Notes under the pieces: model-generated | Told to the model about the DNA's origin: nothing | Databases searched by the model: none | What the model saw: only the letters and a program-made list of their open reading frames with translations | Position numbers and translations under genes: made by a program | Shown: one piece after another, positions 14,106 through 22,506 of the stretch | Layout of the letters: the number at the start of each line of letters is the position of its first letter | Position numbering within the stretch: the stretch's first letter is position 1 | From: a virus | DNA length: 57,674 nt | IMG/VR virus record: IMGVR_UViG_3300023198_000698 | Span: 1-57,674 of that record | Reading direction: 5' to 3' (one strand)

Positions 14106-16730
14106 TTAGCTGACGTTGAATTGTGCGAACCGAACCGACCGCAGTCCGTTCTGAGCCGAGAAAACCCGGACGATCTTCGCCCCGCTTGTCTTGGCTACTG
14201 ACAAGCTTACCACACCAGTCGCCGGATCGTCCAGAACTGGAACCGTCCAGGTGTGCGGGTGAACCGTCGGAGCCGTGAGGACCGTCTCGTCCTGTTCGAG
14301 CTGCTCCACAAAAAAGCTTTGTTCCATCTCCAGGATGGGAGTCGCCATTGCTTCGTAGAACCGCTGAACGCCGGCGCCGGCCGTCGCCCACAAGGGGCGG
14401 ACCTTCAGGGTCATTGTCCCGCCGTCCGTGAGGGCGTAGAACTCCGGAGCCAGTGGGCGGAGGCCGAGTCCGTAGTAGGTCGCGTCCGGTTTGAGCTGCA
14501 GGTTCGAGGCTCCTCCGGTGTATGTCCCGTAGCGGCTGATCGGATGGCCGCGGAAGTAGTAGTCCACGTCCTTCTCGATCAGGGTCGTGATCACCCCGTC
14601 CCGGCGCGTCGGGAAGAAGAAGACGTCCTCGTCCACCGCATGAGCGCGGATCGGTGTCCCGAACAGGCCCCGGACGATGTTCCGCATTTTCACCGTGTCG
14701 GAGTCCACCGTCTCGAAGACCCCGACCCCGATGATCTCGTCCGCGATCACCAGCAGGTTCGTAGCGGAGGCGGTGACGTCCTCCAGGTCGTCGTCCGGGG
14801 TGTCGCAGGTGGTTACGGCGATGAAGTCCGCCAAGTCGTCGGCGTCCGTAAGGTCGATATTGAATCCCCCGGTTGATCGGTCCCAGAACTGCCCCGTGGG
14901 GATCGCGGTCTTCAGGACCCCGGTGAATGAAAAGCAAGGGTAGGTCGCGATCAGGTCGAAGTTCGTCCCGTCCGTCCCGTAGACGTGCTGGATCGAGATC
15001 GCGCTCCCAATCGGCTTCTGTCCGGTGACGACTGTCCGCGCCTGAACCATCCCGGTCGCGATCGCTGGCATCTCGAAGACGTGAGCTGGCGAGATCGGGT
15101 CCTCGATCTTGACGGGGTCCTCGGTCAGGGTGACTTCCCCCTCGTCGATCTCCTGCCAGCGTTCCCAAGGGTAGTATCCAGGGACCTCGGCGATCGTTAG
15201 CTCCTCGCCATCGACCGGCGAGAGGAGCTGATCCTCGACCGCGGTGATCTTTATGTTCTCGGAGTCGCTGGCCCCGTCCTCGATCGTGAGGATCATCCAG
15301 TAAGTCGTCGTGATGTTGTCCCCGAATTCGTTCCAGACGACGCGGGTGATGTCCCCGACCTCAATATGGCTTTTGTAGCGGTTCATCTCCCAGGTCGCCG
15401 TCATGTAAGGGTAGGACAGCTCCGAGAGGATTCGCTGCGCCTGCTGCAGGGAGAGGTTGAACAGGGAGAATCCCGAGAACTGGATGCGGGTCGGGGTGAC
15501 GCGACCGCCGACCGCCTCACGGTTCGCGATGTCCTGGATGTGGACGATGTCCGGGCGATATGATCGGGTCTGGCTCTGGAACTCCGCCCGGACCTCGTTG
15601 ATCGTGTTCGACCACATCGGGCGGTTGACGGTCAGGTCAGAGATCTCGTCCTGATTCAGGGTCTGGATGTATTTATGGGTTTGGCCGACATCCATGAGGC
15701 AGCGCATTTTATACTGCTCCCCGTCCCAGGTGATGATCAGCTTCAGGTGGCGCCTGATCCCCTCCAGGACGTCCGCGATAGACTCCGCCCTGTCCAGGGT
15801 GAAGGACATCCCGATCTTCTTCAGGAGGAAGAACTCGGAGCAGAGCGCGAAAGAGTCTTCATTGATGATGTCCGAGGAGAGGCCGCGCCCCCAGATCTTG
15901 TTCGTGAGGATCTCGTAGACGATCGCCGCGGGGTTCGCTTGCCAGTATTCCACGTCCGAGGCGTTATCACTCGCCCGGGTCTGGATCTCGTCGACGTTGG
16001 TCAGGTCGTCCCGTGTGCAAACCGGCATCCGGCGAACCACGAACTGGAAGGTCGGGACCGTCGGCGATCTGCCATAGGTGAACTTGCCGCCGATCCCCAT
16101 CATGGCGAAGCAGAGGTTCGGATAGTTCATCCCGAGCGACTGATAAACGTCCCCGGATGCGACACGGGTCTGATCGGACGCCCCCCGGTAGACTCTGGAA
16201 GCGCCGAGCTGGGAGTCCGTCCCGGAGAGGCTGAGATCCGCATAGTCCCCGGAGAAGATCGTCCAAAGATCAGGAGTTAGCATCTGAACCTCCCCCGGCA
16301 TCGAGTAGATCTGACCAATCTGATCGACCGGCCCCATGCAGATCCCAAGCTCGAAGTTCAGCTTGTATTCGTAGCCTGTCACCTGCTCCTCCCCGCCGCC
16401 CCCCATCCCGCCCTTGCCGCCGGCCGGCTTCTCGGTGAGCTCGGTGATCTCGTAGGTGTCCGGGTCGTAGTGGAGATGATTCGGCGCGACCCGCATCTCC
16501 CCGAAGACGACCGGGACCGGCGCCCCGACGACGGTCGTCGCCATCTTCAGCTCGGTGTTCCGCGCTCCGTCCTGATCGCTCGCCTCAGGCTGGAACGTGA
16601 GGGAGTAGGCGCCCCCCGCGATCAGCATTGCAGCAGTAAAGAGAAGGTAGAGCTGTCCCGTGTAGATCGCGACGACGCCGATCACGGCTCCGAGGACAAT
16701 CCCGCCTATTCCGCCGGCTTTTCCCGACAT
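14106..16730 (-). CDS. Tail tip hub protein, lambda J / GTA gp15-like host specificity protein
   Basis: At 874 residues this is the largest tail-tip protein. It starts with a Gly-rich hydrophobic region (GGIGGIVLGAVIGVVAIYTG, then LLFTAAMLIAGGAYSL) typical of J-type hubs, followed by VVGAPVPVVFGEMRVAPN and ELGICMGPVDQIGQIY, which recur at this point in the family. Residues 270-520 hold the hub fold (YEILTNKIWGRGL, VLEGIRRHLKLIITWDG, ITRVVWNEFGD). The C-terminal half is beta-rich. The start is the internal ATG before SGKAGGIGG and overlaps the peptidase gene by 25 nt. It caps the tail and directs contact with the host. Confidence 0.85.
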   Translation of the reverse strand: MSGKAGGIGGIVLGAVIGVVAIYTGQLYLLFTAAMLIAGGAYSLTFQPEASDQDGARNTELKMATTVVGAPVPVVFGEMRVAPNHLHYDPDTYEITELTEKPAGGKGGMGGGGEEQVTGYEYKLNFELGICMGPVDQIGQIYSMPGEVQMLTPDLWTIFSGDYADLSLSGTDSQLGASRVYRGASDQTRVASGDVYQSLGMNYPNLCFAMMGIGGKFTYGRSPTVPTFQFVVRRMPVCTRDDLTNVDEIQTRASDNASDVEYWQANPAAIVYEILTNKIWGRGLSSDIINEDSFALCSEFFLLKKIGMSFTLDRAESIADVLEGIRRHLKLIITWDGEQYKMRCLMDVGQTHKYIQTLNQDEISDLTVNRPMWSNTINEVRAEFQSQTRSYRPDIVHIQDIANREAVGGRVTPTRIQFSGFSLFNLSLQQAQRILSELSYPYMTATWEMNRYKSHIEVGDITRVVWNEFGDNITTTYWMILTIEDGASDSENIKITAVEDQLLSPVDGEELTIAEVPGYYPWERWQEIDEGEVTLTEDPVKIEDPISPAHVFEMPAIATGMVQARTVVTGQKPIGSAISIQHVYGTDGTNFDLIATYPCFSFTGVLKTAIPTGQFWDRSTGGFNIDLTDADDLADFIAVTTCDTPDDDLEDVTASATNLLVIADEIIGVGVFETVDSDTVKMRNIVRGLFGTPIRAHAVDEDVFFFPTRRDGVITTLIEKDVDYYFRGHPISRYGTYTGGASNLQLKPDATYYGLGLRPLAPEFYALTDGGTMTLKVRPLWATAGAGVQRFYEAMATPILEMEQSFFVEQLEQDETVLTAPTVHPHTWTVPVLDDPATGVVSLSVAKTSGAKIVRVFSAQNGLRSVRFAQFNVS

Positions 16731-17317
16731 AATCTGATAGCTCTCTTTGGTTCGATTTTGAATCCGGGGTGAACGATCCGGACCAGACAATCAGCTTCGT
16801 GCTTCCAGTGGTTCCAGGGCGATCGAATGACTGCCCTTCCGGAGAGACTATGCCACACAAGCTCCGGGGTGTAAAAGCCACAATGCGCGGAGGTCTTGCC
16901 GGTCTTGAAGATCACGATATCCCCGAACTCCGCCTCCCCCGGGTGACGCTCCTCGCTGTAGCAGGCGGCCAGGAAGACGCGCTTCAGGTAGTCGGACGGA
17001 TTGAAGGTCCCGTCCGTGAGCGTGTAGCGGCCGAGGTCGGCCGGCGGAAGGACGCCGCTGTCTATCAGGACCTCATGGACAAAATGAATGCAGTCGATCC
17101 CGGTCGGGTGAACGGCGACTCGGTTCACATGCGGGACCCCAAGCCACTTCTCGCAGGACGCAAGGGCCTGCTTCTGGCGCTCCGGGAGGCTGAACTGGAA
17201 GCCGGTCCAGACCTGCGCGGATGCTTGGAGCTGGGTCTTCACCTCGTCCGGCGATGGCTGCGGAGACTTCTTTATACGCTCCATCCTATCGACGAGCCAA
17301 TCCGGGGCCTGAGTCAC
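16706..17317 (-). CDS. Tail NlpC/P60 cysteine peptidase
   Basis: The catalytic cysteine is in GIDCIHFVHEVL (Cys76) and the catalytic histidine in GDIVIFKTGKTSAHCGFY (His145), with a third polar residue near VWHS (His156). This order is that of NlpC/P60 peptidoglycan endopeptidases in tail tips (lambda gpK C-terminal domain, GTA gp14). It would cut cell-wall peptides during DNA injection. It overlaps the DUF2163 gene by 4 nt and the hub gene by 25 nt, as in other phages with this module. Confidence 0.85.
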   Translation of the reverse strand: MTQAPDWLVDRMERIKKSPQPSPDEVKTQLQASAQVWTGFQFSLPERQKQALASCEKWLGVPHVNRVAVHPTGIDCIHFVHEVLIDSGVLPPADLGRYTLTDGTFNPSDYLKRVFLAACYSEERHPGEAEFGDIVIFKTGKTSAHCGFYTPELVWHSLSGRAVIRSPWNHWKHEADCLVRIVHPGFKIEPKRAIRLCREKPAE

Positions 17318-18246
17318 GACGGGATTCCGTTAATGGTTGGGTTGATGTTCGGGATGTAAGGCATCCCGCCGAACTTAGCCAGATTGTTGAAGACGTCCTC
17401 GCATTGCGTGGAGGTCCGAGAGCATCCGCGGAAGACTTTGATCGAGGAGCCGACCTCTATGTCGTTATGCCACCAACCGATATAAAACCGGACGCCTGCA
17501 GACGCCGGCAGGACAAGGGTCCCGTCGATCCGGACCTTCGTGATCACCGTCGAGCCGCTCATGAGGTAGAACAGTCCGCCCTGAAACATCTCGTTGTCGA
17601 TCGCTTCCCCGTCCAGGGTTAGCTCCGCGATGTCGATCGACCGCTCCCTGGAGTCGATCGCCGTGGTTACCGTGGCGATCCGGAAGGCCGTCTGATCCGG
17701 GTCCACCCCGCAGGCTGTTCCGTAAAGGATGTGCTGGCAGGTCTTCTGCCAGAAGTAGCGGGGAATCATCCCGTTGTTCTGCATGATCTGGGAGATCAGG
17801 TTCAACTGGATAACGTATCGGTTGAAGGTGACGTTCGTCACGACGCCTTTAAAGACGACATAAGCGTCCGTGTTCCAGTCCACCGTTCCGGTCGCGATCA
17901 CCAGCGGGTTCAGTCTCGCGATGATCACCGTGATCGGGTCCGGGACCGTCTGCAGGATGTAGGACTTCACGGATGTCGCGAAGCTGCTGGAGTTCACCCC
18001 TATGTCCATTTGAACCTCGCCAGCGTTGATCTCCGATTCCTGCTTAATCGGTGAATGCTTCGCTTGGCAGGCGGTGAATGTTTGCGGTTCCAGTCCGTGA
18101 GTCGCCGGCAGGTTCGTCATCGAGAGATCGACGTCCGCGTTCGTGAAATGGTAGAGGTTGTCCCCGTGAATCACAATGTAGGCGTAAGTCGGGCGGATCT
18201 TCTCTGCCGCCTCTCTCGTTCTGAGTGCTGAAGGGTGGGTCTTCAT
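17314..18246 (-). CDS. BR0599/DUF2163-family tail hub assembly protein (GTA gp13-like)
   Basis: The C-terminal half has the family's hallmarks: YFWQKTCQHILYGTACGVD, and near the end CSRTSTQCEDVFNNLAKFGGMPYIPNIN, with paired cysteines and the FGGxPYIP motif. In gene transfer agents this protein bridges the distal tail ring and the hub. The N-terminal half (residues 20-150) is beta-rich. It sits between the tail-tip insert and the NlpC/P60 gene, with ATGA-type overlaps on both sides. Confidence 0.85.
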   Translation of the reverse strand: MKTHPSALRTREAAEKIRPTYAYIVIHGDNLYHFTNADVDLSMTNLPATHGLEPQTFTACQAKHSPIKQESEINAGEVQMDIGVNSSSFATSVKSYILQTVPDPITVIIARLNPLVIATGTVDWNTDAYVVFKGVVTNVTFNRYVIQLNLISQIMQNNGMIPRYFWQKTCQHILYGTACGVDPDQTAFRIATVTTAIDSRERSIDIAELTLDGEAIDNEMFQGGLFYLMSGSTVITKVRIDGTLVLPASAGVRFYIGWWHNDIEVGSSIKVFRGCSRTSTQCEDVFNNLAKFGGMPYIPNINPTINGIPS

Positions 18247-18950
18247 CGCAGCCTCTTGACGGTCACCCCGAAGACCTCCATCGCAGGGGTCGCTTTATTC
18301 CACCAGAGATTGAAGTAGTCAAGGGAGCCATAGGTCCCCTCGTCCACCGTGAGGACGTTTCCGGTGTTCTCGGTTACGACCGCCCCGGAAGAAAGCGCAT
18401 GTGATGCGCTCAAGACGTGCTCGGCGTTTTCCCATACGTCTTCGAGGGTGAGATCGACGCCGCCGGTCGCTTCGAAGCCGAGGCTTCCAGTCCATGAGCT
18501 GCCGCTCTTCGAGATCCGAAGGGCGAGCAGACCGCGGAACCAAGACTCCCCGATCGTGTAGGTGGGGACGTAGGGCGTAGTCACCCACACTCCCGCGACG
18601 GTCTTCGCGCTGTCTTCGACCTGGACGTTCCTCCATGTGTTCGTCGTGGTTCGGTATTTATACGGCGAGGCGGATCTTGTCCAGGCGCCGATCCCATCAT
18701 GCCCCTCGACGATGCCGAACCAGTGGGCGCGGGACCCCGAGTTCCAGGAGGAGTTCTCGTCCGTGCAGAGGCCGATCGCTAGGGTAGATCCGGAGATATT
18801 GGCGACACTGTCCTGGAAGCCGAGCTGGACCCCTATCACGATCTCCTCCCAGCCGGCCGGCAGGCCGAGTTCTCGGACGATCTCGTCGCCGCCAAGGGTT
18901 AGGTAGCGATCATTTGCTCCGCTGATTAGTCTCTGTCCACTCGTTGACAT
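18243..18950 (-). CDS. Beta-rich tail-tip protein, paralogue of the gene at 19.3-20.1 kb
   Basis: The 235-residue protein is beta-rich. It shares its N-terminal plan with the 266-residue protein two genes upstream: a short start, a YLxLGG-type strand, a hydrophobic LPAGWEEIVIGVQLGF segment and then LAIGLC. It lies in a cluster inserted between the distal tail and DUF2163 genes. A role as a tail-tip decoration or receptor-contact domain is inferred from position and composition. Confidence 0.6.
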   Translation of the reverse strand: MSTSGQRLISGANDRYLTLGGDEIVRELGLPAGWEEIVIGVQLGFQDSVANISGSTLAIGLCTDENSSWNSGSRAHWFGIVEGHDGIGAWTRSASPYKYRTTTNTWRNVQVEDSAKTVAGVWVTTPYVPTYTIGESWFRGLLALRISKSGSSWTGSLGFEATGGVDLTLEDVWENAEHVLSASHALSSGAVVTENTGNVLTVDEGTYGSLDYFNLWWNKATPAMEVFGVTVKRLR

Positions 18951-18959
18951 GTTTCCTTT

Positions 18960-19262
18960 CTATTGCACGAATCCGGACGCCGCCCAGCCTGTCCCCCCGA
19001 TCAGGGCTTGGCCGGTGACGGTCCCGTCGCTCAAGTATTCAAGATTATCCCAGGCCATCCGGTAAGTCGTCGGCGCCTGGATCACTCCATCGCCAGCCCA
19101 GCCGGCTCCGCCGGTCAAGGTCAAGGTGATCCCATCGCCAAGCTCTTCCAGAGAGCTTTCAGGATCGGAGCTGCTGCTCGCCGTCAAGGTCTCAAGCTTC
19201 CCTTCCGTCCAGGCTCCGACGGTGTTCGGGATCGACTGATGAAGGCTCAGGATGTGCGTCAT
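18960..19262 (-). CDS. Small Gly/Trp-rich tail-tip protein
   Basis: The 100-residue product contains two similar glycine-rich motifs (TGGAGWAGDGVIQA and GGTGWAASGFVQ). The same GGxGWxGxG pattern ends the distal tail protein at 21.0 kb (GGGGWGGQGIFYAA). This suggests a shared docking or trimerisation element. It overlaps the preceding gene by 4 nt. Function is otherwise unknown. Confidence 0.6.
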   Translation of the reverse strand: MTHILSLHQSIPNTVGAWTEGKLETLTASSSSDPESSLEELGDGITLTLTGGAGWAGDGVIQAPTTYRMAWDNLEYLSDGTVTGQALIGGTGWAASGFVQ

Positions 19263-20059
19263 GTTGCCTCGCTGCAGTTGGCAGATCTCGCGCTCACGAC
19301 GAGGGCCGCGCCGGTCGCGCTCCAGTCCCGGAACAGGATGAACATCGAGTCCGGTCTCCCGCGGGTGTTATCCTGCGCGAAGGTTGCGATCACGTTTGAT
19401 CTTGGTTGGAAGCTGTAGTCGTTAAGCCGCATTGCTCCGGTTGTGGTGTAGTGGAGCGGCGACTTGGTTCCTTTGATCATCTCACCATAGCTGCATCCGG
19501 AATTGAATGTCGATGTTCCTGATTCGACGTAGTTACAATGTGCCTTCCAGTTCGCCCCGTAGTCCGCCAGCTCCATAAAGAACGTCCCGCGGCGGGTGTC
19601 GTAGTTCCGGAAGCATTTCATCCCGGCGTGTTTCGCGCTCGTCCCCTCCAAGGTTGTCGATCCGGAGAAGTTCGAGATCAGCCGGCTCCCGGTAGAAGCC
19701 GAGTAGTAGACGTCCCCTCCGGAGTAGTCCTGTTCGACCCAGGTGTCGCCGGCGGTCCAGAGCGCCCCGACCGTCCCGAACCTCCAGCCGATCGCCGTGT
19801 CCATCCCGCTCGCAGGGGTGACTCCCGGGTGATTCACCCCGGACTTGCAGAAGCCTATCACCAGCTCCACGTTCGCCACATTGACAGGCGTCGTGTCCCC
19901 GGACGGGTCTGGCCAGAAGGAAAATTGAACGCCGATTTTTGCCTGATTCCAGGTCGCCGCGAGCGGTAGCTGCTGGACGAGGACAGTCTTCCCCGTCAAG
20001 ACGAGATGTTTGTCGTCGCTATACTCGGCGGTCGCTTGCTCGTAGATTGTCTGAGGCAT
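19259..20059 (-). CDS. Beta-rich tail-tip protein, paralogue of the gene at 18.2-19.0 kb
   Basis: The 266-residue protein has many strands and aromatic residues, six cysteines, and an N-terminal segment (HLVLTGKTVLVQQLPLAATW, then VELVIGFC) matching the plan of the 235-residue protein downstream. It is part of the inserted tail-tip cluster. It is likely exposed on the virion, and adhesion to the host is inferred. Confidence 0.6.
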   Translation of the reverse strand: MPQTIYEQATAEYSDDKHLVLTGKTVLVQQLPLAATWNQAKIGVQFSFWPDPSGDTTPVNVANVELVIGFCKSGVNHPGVTPASGMDTAIGWRFGTVGALWTAGDTWVEQDYSGGDVYYSASTGSRLISNFSGSTTLEGTSAKHAGMKCFRNYDTRRGTFFMELADYGANWKAHCNYVESGTSTFNSGCSYGEMIKGTKSPLHYTTTGAMRLNDYSFQPRSNVIATFAQDNTRGRPDSMFILFRDWSATGAALVVSARSANCSEAT

Positions 20060-20063
20060 TGCT

Positions 20064-21044
20064 TTACGGTTGGGGATCGGTTCCGCTCATGTAAAACGCG
20101 AGCGCGTAGATCCGCAGCTTCTTTGTCCCCGTGGACTCGCGATAATGTATAACAGCGTGATCCATTTCGCCATTCGAATAATTCGACGACCCAGAGAAGA
20201 AGCCGCCGGCGCCGAATTGGTTCCCCCCCATCCAGGCGGGTCCGGTTGGAGTTGGCCAAGTGAATCTCGCGAGCCGTAGCGAGTGCGCCGGCTCTCCGTC
20301 TATCACGAACGTCGGATGTCCTCCTGCCGCGGCGTGAGATCTGCCGTTTCCGTTCCAGGTGGTCGGTCCGCGGTGCATCATGATAGACCAGAGGCATCGC
20401 TTCAGCGCGACCGGCCCCGAGTGAGTGGAGATCGCAGATCCGCCGGCTACCCCCATGAGGACATCCCCCACGCCGTTCTGCCTGCGGATTCCGTATTGGT
20501 TCGCGGTGTAGTAGGCGGTCCCGTCCACCCCGTCGACTATCCTCCCGAGAGGCTCGAAGGTGCCGATCCCTCCGGTCCCGTTCGCCCACTTGCTGCCGTA
20601 GAATTGGAGAGTGCTCGCGTTGCTTGGTCCGCCGTCTGCGTCTTTACACCATCCCGCCCACATCTCGACGCTCTGAGCTGCCCCAGAGTCTTCCATGCTG
20701 CAGAGCATGGAGATGCTCACGCGATGGAACGGAGACCACGGGACCAACGGGAAGACGACCTCCCCGCCTGTCCCTGGCAGCTCCAGGCAGTTCTTCGTGA
20801 GGCCGGTCCGCGGCTCGGTGTAGGTCACGATCGCCGCCGCCCCCCACGACACGGAAGGCGCGGCCGAGAATCCTGTCCCGCCTGAGAACGTGGTGATCGC
20901 TCCCGGGGTGTATGATTGCAGGTCGTCAACCGCCCAGTTGCGCCCCCCCGCCTCGGCTGATAGCTGTCCGCTCGCGAAGGTCATCCTCTGATGATAGACT
21001 CCGCCATAGACTCCTGAGCTGAAAATATTTCCTGTAAACGCCAT
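20064..21044 (-). CDS. Tail-tip or fibre protein with lectin-like composition
   Basis: The start is the internal ATG before AFTGNIFSS, directly after the upstream stop. The 326-residue product is Gly/Ser/Trp-rich (SGGTGFSAAPSVSWGAAAIVTY, HRVSISMLCSMEDSGAAQSVEMWAGW, MGGNQFGAGGFFSGSSNYSNGEMDHAVIHY), a composition typical of concanavalin-like carbohydrate-binding folds. Its C-terminal sequence ends in a strand-rich segment (KLRIYALAFYMSG). Family not confirmed; receptor binding inferred from position in the tip cluster. Confidence 0.6.
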   Translation of the reverse strand: MAFTGNIFSSGVYGGVYHQRMTFASGQLSAEAGGRNWAVDDLQSYTPGAITTFSGGTGFSAAPSVSWGAAAIVTYTEPRTGLTKNCLELPGTGGEVVFPLVPWSPFHRVSISMLCSMEDSGAAQSVEMWAGWCKDADGGPSNASTLQFYGSKWANGTGGIGTFEPLGRIVDGVDGTAYYTANQYGIRRQNGVGDVLMGVAGGSAISTHSGPVALKRCLWSIMMHRGPTTWNGNGRSHAAAGGHPTFVIDGEPAHSLRLARFTWPTPTGPAWMGGNQFGAGGFFSGSSNYSNGEMDHAVIHYRESTGTKKLRIYALAFYMSGTDPQP

Positions 21045-21046
21045 AA

Positions 21047-21901
21047 TTAGGCTGCGTAAAAGATCCCTTGCCCACCCCATCCGCCGCCCCCGCTCATTGC
21101 GGCGATCGCCCCAACTTCATAATCGTTATTGTTATCGTAGCCGAATCCGGGCGGAAAAGCGATCGAAAGGACCCCCGCGGAGAAGGTTCCGATCAGAGAC
21201 GGAGGTCCGCTCTCCTCCTCGGTCAGGAACAGGGTCGCGCTCTCGTAGGCGATCCGATCCTCGATCGTGCTCTCCAGCGCGTCCGCCTCCGCCTCGACGA
21301 CGATGATCTCCTGCGCGGACAGTGTCGTCCTGCAGTTGTCGCCGCCCTCGTAGCTCAGGGAAAGCTCGTCATTCAAGAAGCGGACGTAGTAGACGAAGCC
21401 GACGATGTAGTCGCCCAGAGTGAACGCCTGCGGAACTCCATCCCGCAGGGTGATCGTTTCGGTGGTGGTTCCGCTAACCGCTGTCACCTTGTCAACGTGA
21501 AGGGTTCCGTCTCTGTGTAGTAGGAAGATGTAGTTCCCGAGGCTCGTCGTGCCGTCCAGTGCGCCGAGGGTAGCGAGGTAGCCGACCCCTGTCACCTGGA
21601 GCGATGTTCCCGCTGGAGCGAGGGAGTTCTTCGGTTCAAGCTCCCCGTGCCAGGACGGGATGAAGAAGCCGTCCCACTTCCCTTTGCGATCGTGGAAGAA
21701 CTCCTCCAAGGCGAGGACCTCGCTGTCCCCCTGAAGAACCCATTCGTGGTAAAGGGTGTGAACAACGCGCTTCCCGCGGACCGCCATGATCCGCTGAGCC
21801 GGCGAGAGATCGACCATCTCCTGAATCCGCGTCCCCCTGATTCTCGGAGGGACCGCGAAGTCTGGCTGGATGTCCAGGATCTCGATAGAGTCGATTGTCA
21901 T
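21047..21901 (-). CDS. Distal tail protein-like (DUF2460/GTA gp12-type) with a Gly-rich C-terminus
   Basis: Residues 1-90 resemble the N-terminal domain of distal tail proteins (RVVHTLYHEWVLQGDSEVLALEEFFHDRKGKWDGFFIP), which form the ring joining tube and hub. The rest is beta-rich, and the last 25 residues are a GGGGWGGQG tail shared in style with the small tail-tip protein at 19 kb. The gene is coupled by ATGA overlap to another tail gene upstream. DUF2460 membership is by pattern and order only. Confidence 0.6.
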   Translation of the reverse strand: MTIDSIEILDIQPDFAVPPRIRGTRIQEMVDLSPAQRIMAVRGKRVVHTLYHEWVLQGDSEVLALEEFFHDRKGKWDGFFIPSWHGELEPKNSLAPAGTSLQVTGVGYLATLGALDGTTSLGNYIFLLHRDGTLHVDKVTAVSGTTTETITLRDGVPQAFTLGDYIVGFVYYVRFLNDELSLSYEGGDNCRTTLSAQEIIVVEAEADALESTIEDRIAYESATLFLTEEESGPPSLIGTFSAGVLSIAFPPGFGYDNNNDYEVGAIAAMSGGGGWGGQGIFYAA

Positions 21902-22506
21902 AATTGCGCGAAGTCCAAGACCTCGTCCGTGAGGTTCACTCTCTGCCGTGAGATCTGGAAGGTGCTCTCGTTCCGGACGCCAAGAAGGGCGGGGTAGACG
22001 TAGGCGGCGGAGTAAGCCTGGACGCTCTCCCCGCTTGGGAAGGCGACCGGCGCGGCCTCGAAGGAGATCTTCTCGTTCGTGTCGTCGATCGCGGTGATCA
22101 CTCGGAAGGTGTTCAGCAGGACGCCGGCGGGGTCCTCGAAGTAGGCATATTGTCCGACCCGGAACGGCGCCTTCGTGAGCTGCCGGTTCTTCGCGTCTAC
22201 GGTGACGATGTTCGCGGTCTCGGAAACGAAGTCGAAGCGGTGAGTCCAGATCGGAACCACGATCGGCGCCCCCATCTCCTGGATCTGCGCCATGTGGCGA
22301 GCGGAGAACGTCCCGAGGTTCATCGCGTTATAGCGATAGATGAACTGGTAGGTCGGCAGCTCCCGCCGCCGCGCTCTCTGCTCCGCCCCACTCCAAGCCA
22401 GGGAGATGTCAGTCCACCATTGTTGAGTGAGCCGGATATCCTCCAGCCAGTCCGGGTGTATCTCCAGGAACTTCGGGATGGTGTTCGTACTGTCAGATAA
22501 TGACAT
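21898..22506 (-). CDS. Tail protein directly downstream of the tape measure, distal tail-like
   Basis: The 202-residue protein contains WSGAEQRARRRELPTYQFIYRYN, a segment that recurs in phage minor tail proteins lying after the tape measure gene. The remainder is beta-rich (IVTVDAKNRQLTKAPFRVGQYAYFED). It starts right at the tape measure stop and overlaps the next tail gene. It is probably a tail-ring or tube-to-hub adaptor. Confidence 0.6.
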   Translation of the reverse strand: MSLSDSTNTIPKFLEIHPDWLEDIRLTQQWWTDISLAWSGAEQRARRRELPTYQFIYRYNAMNLGTFSARHMAQIQEMGAPIVVPIWTHRFDFVSETANIVTVDAKNRQLTKAPFRVGQYAYFEDPAGVLLNTFRVITAIDDTNEKISFEAAPVAFPSGESVQAYSAAYVYPALLGVRNESTFQISRQRVNLTDEVLDFAQL

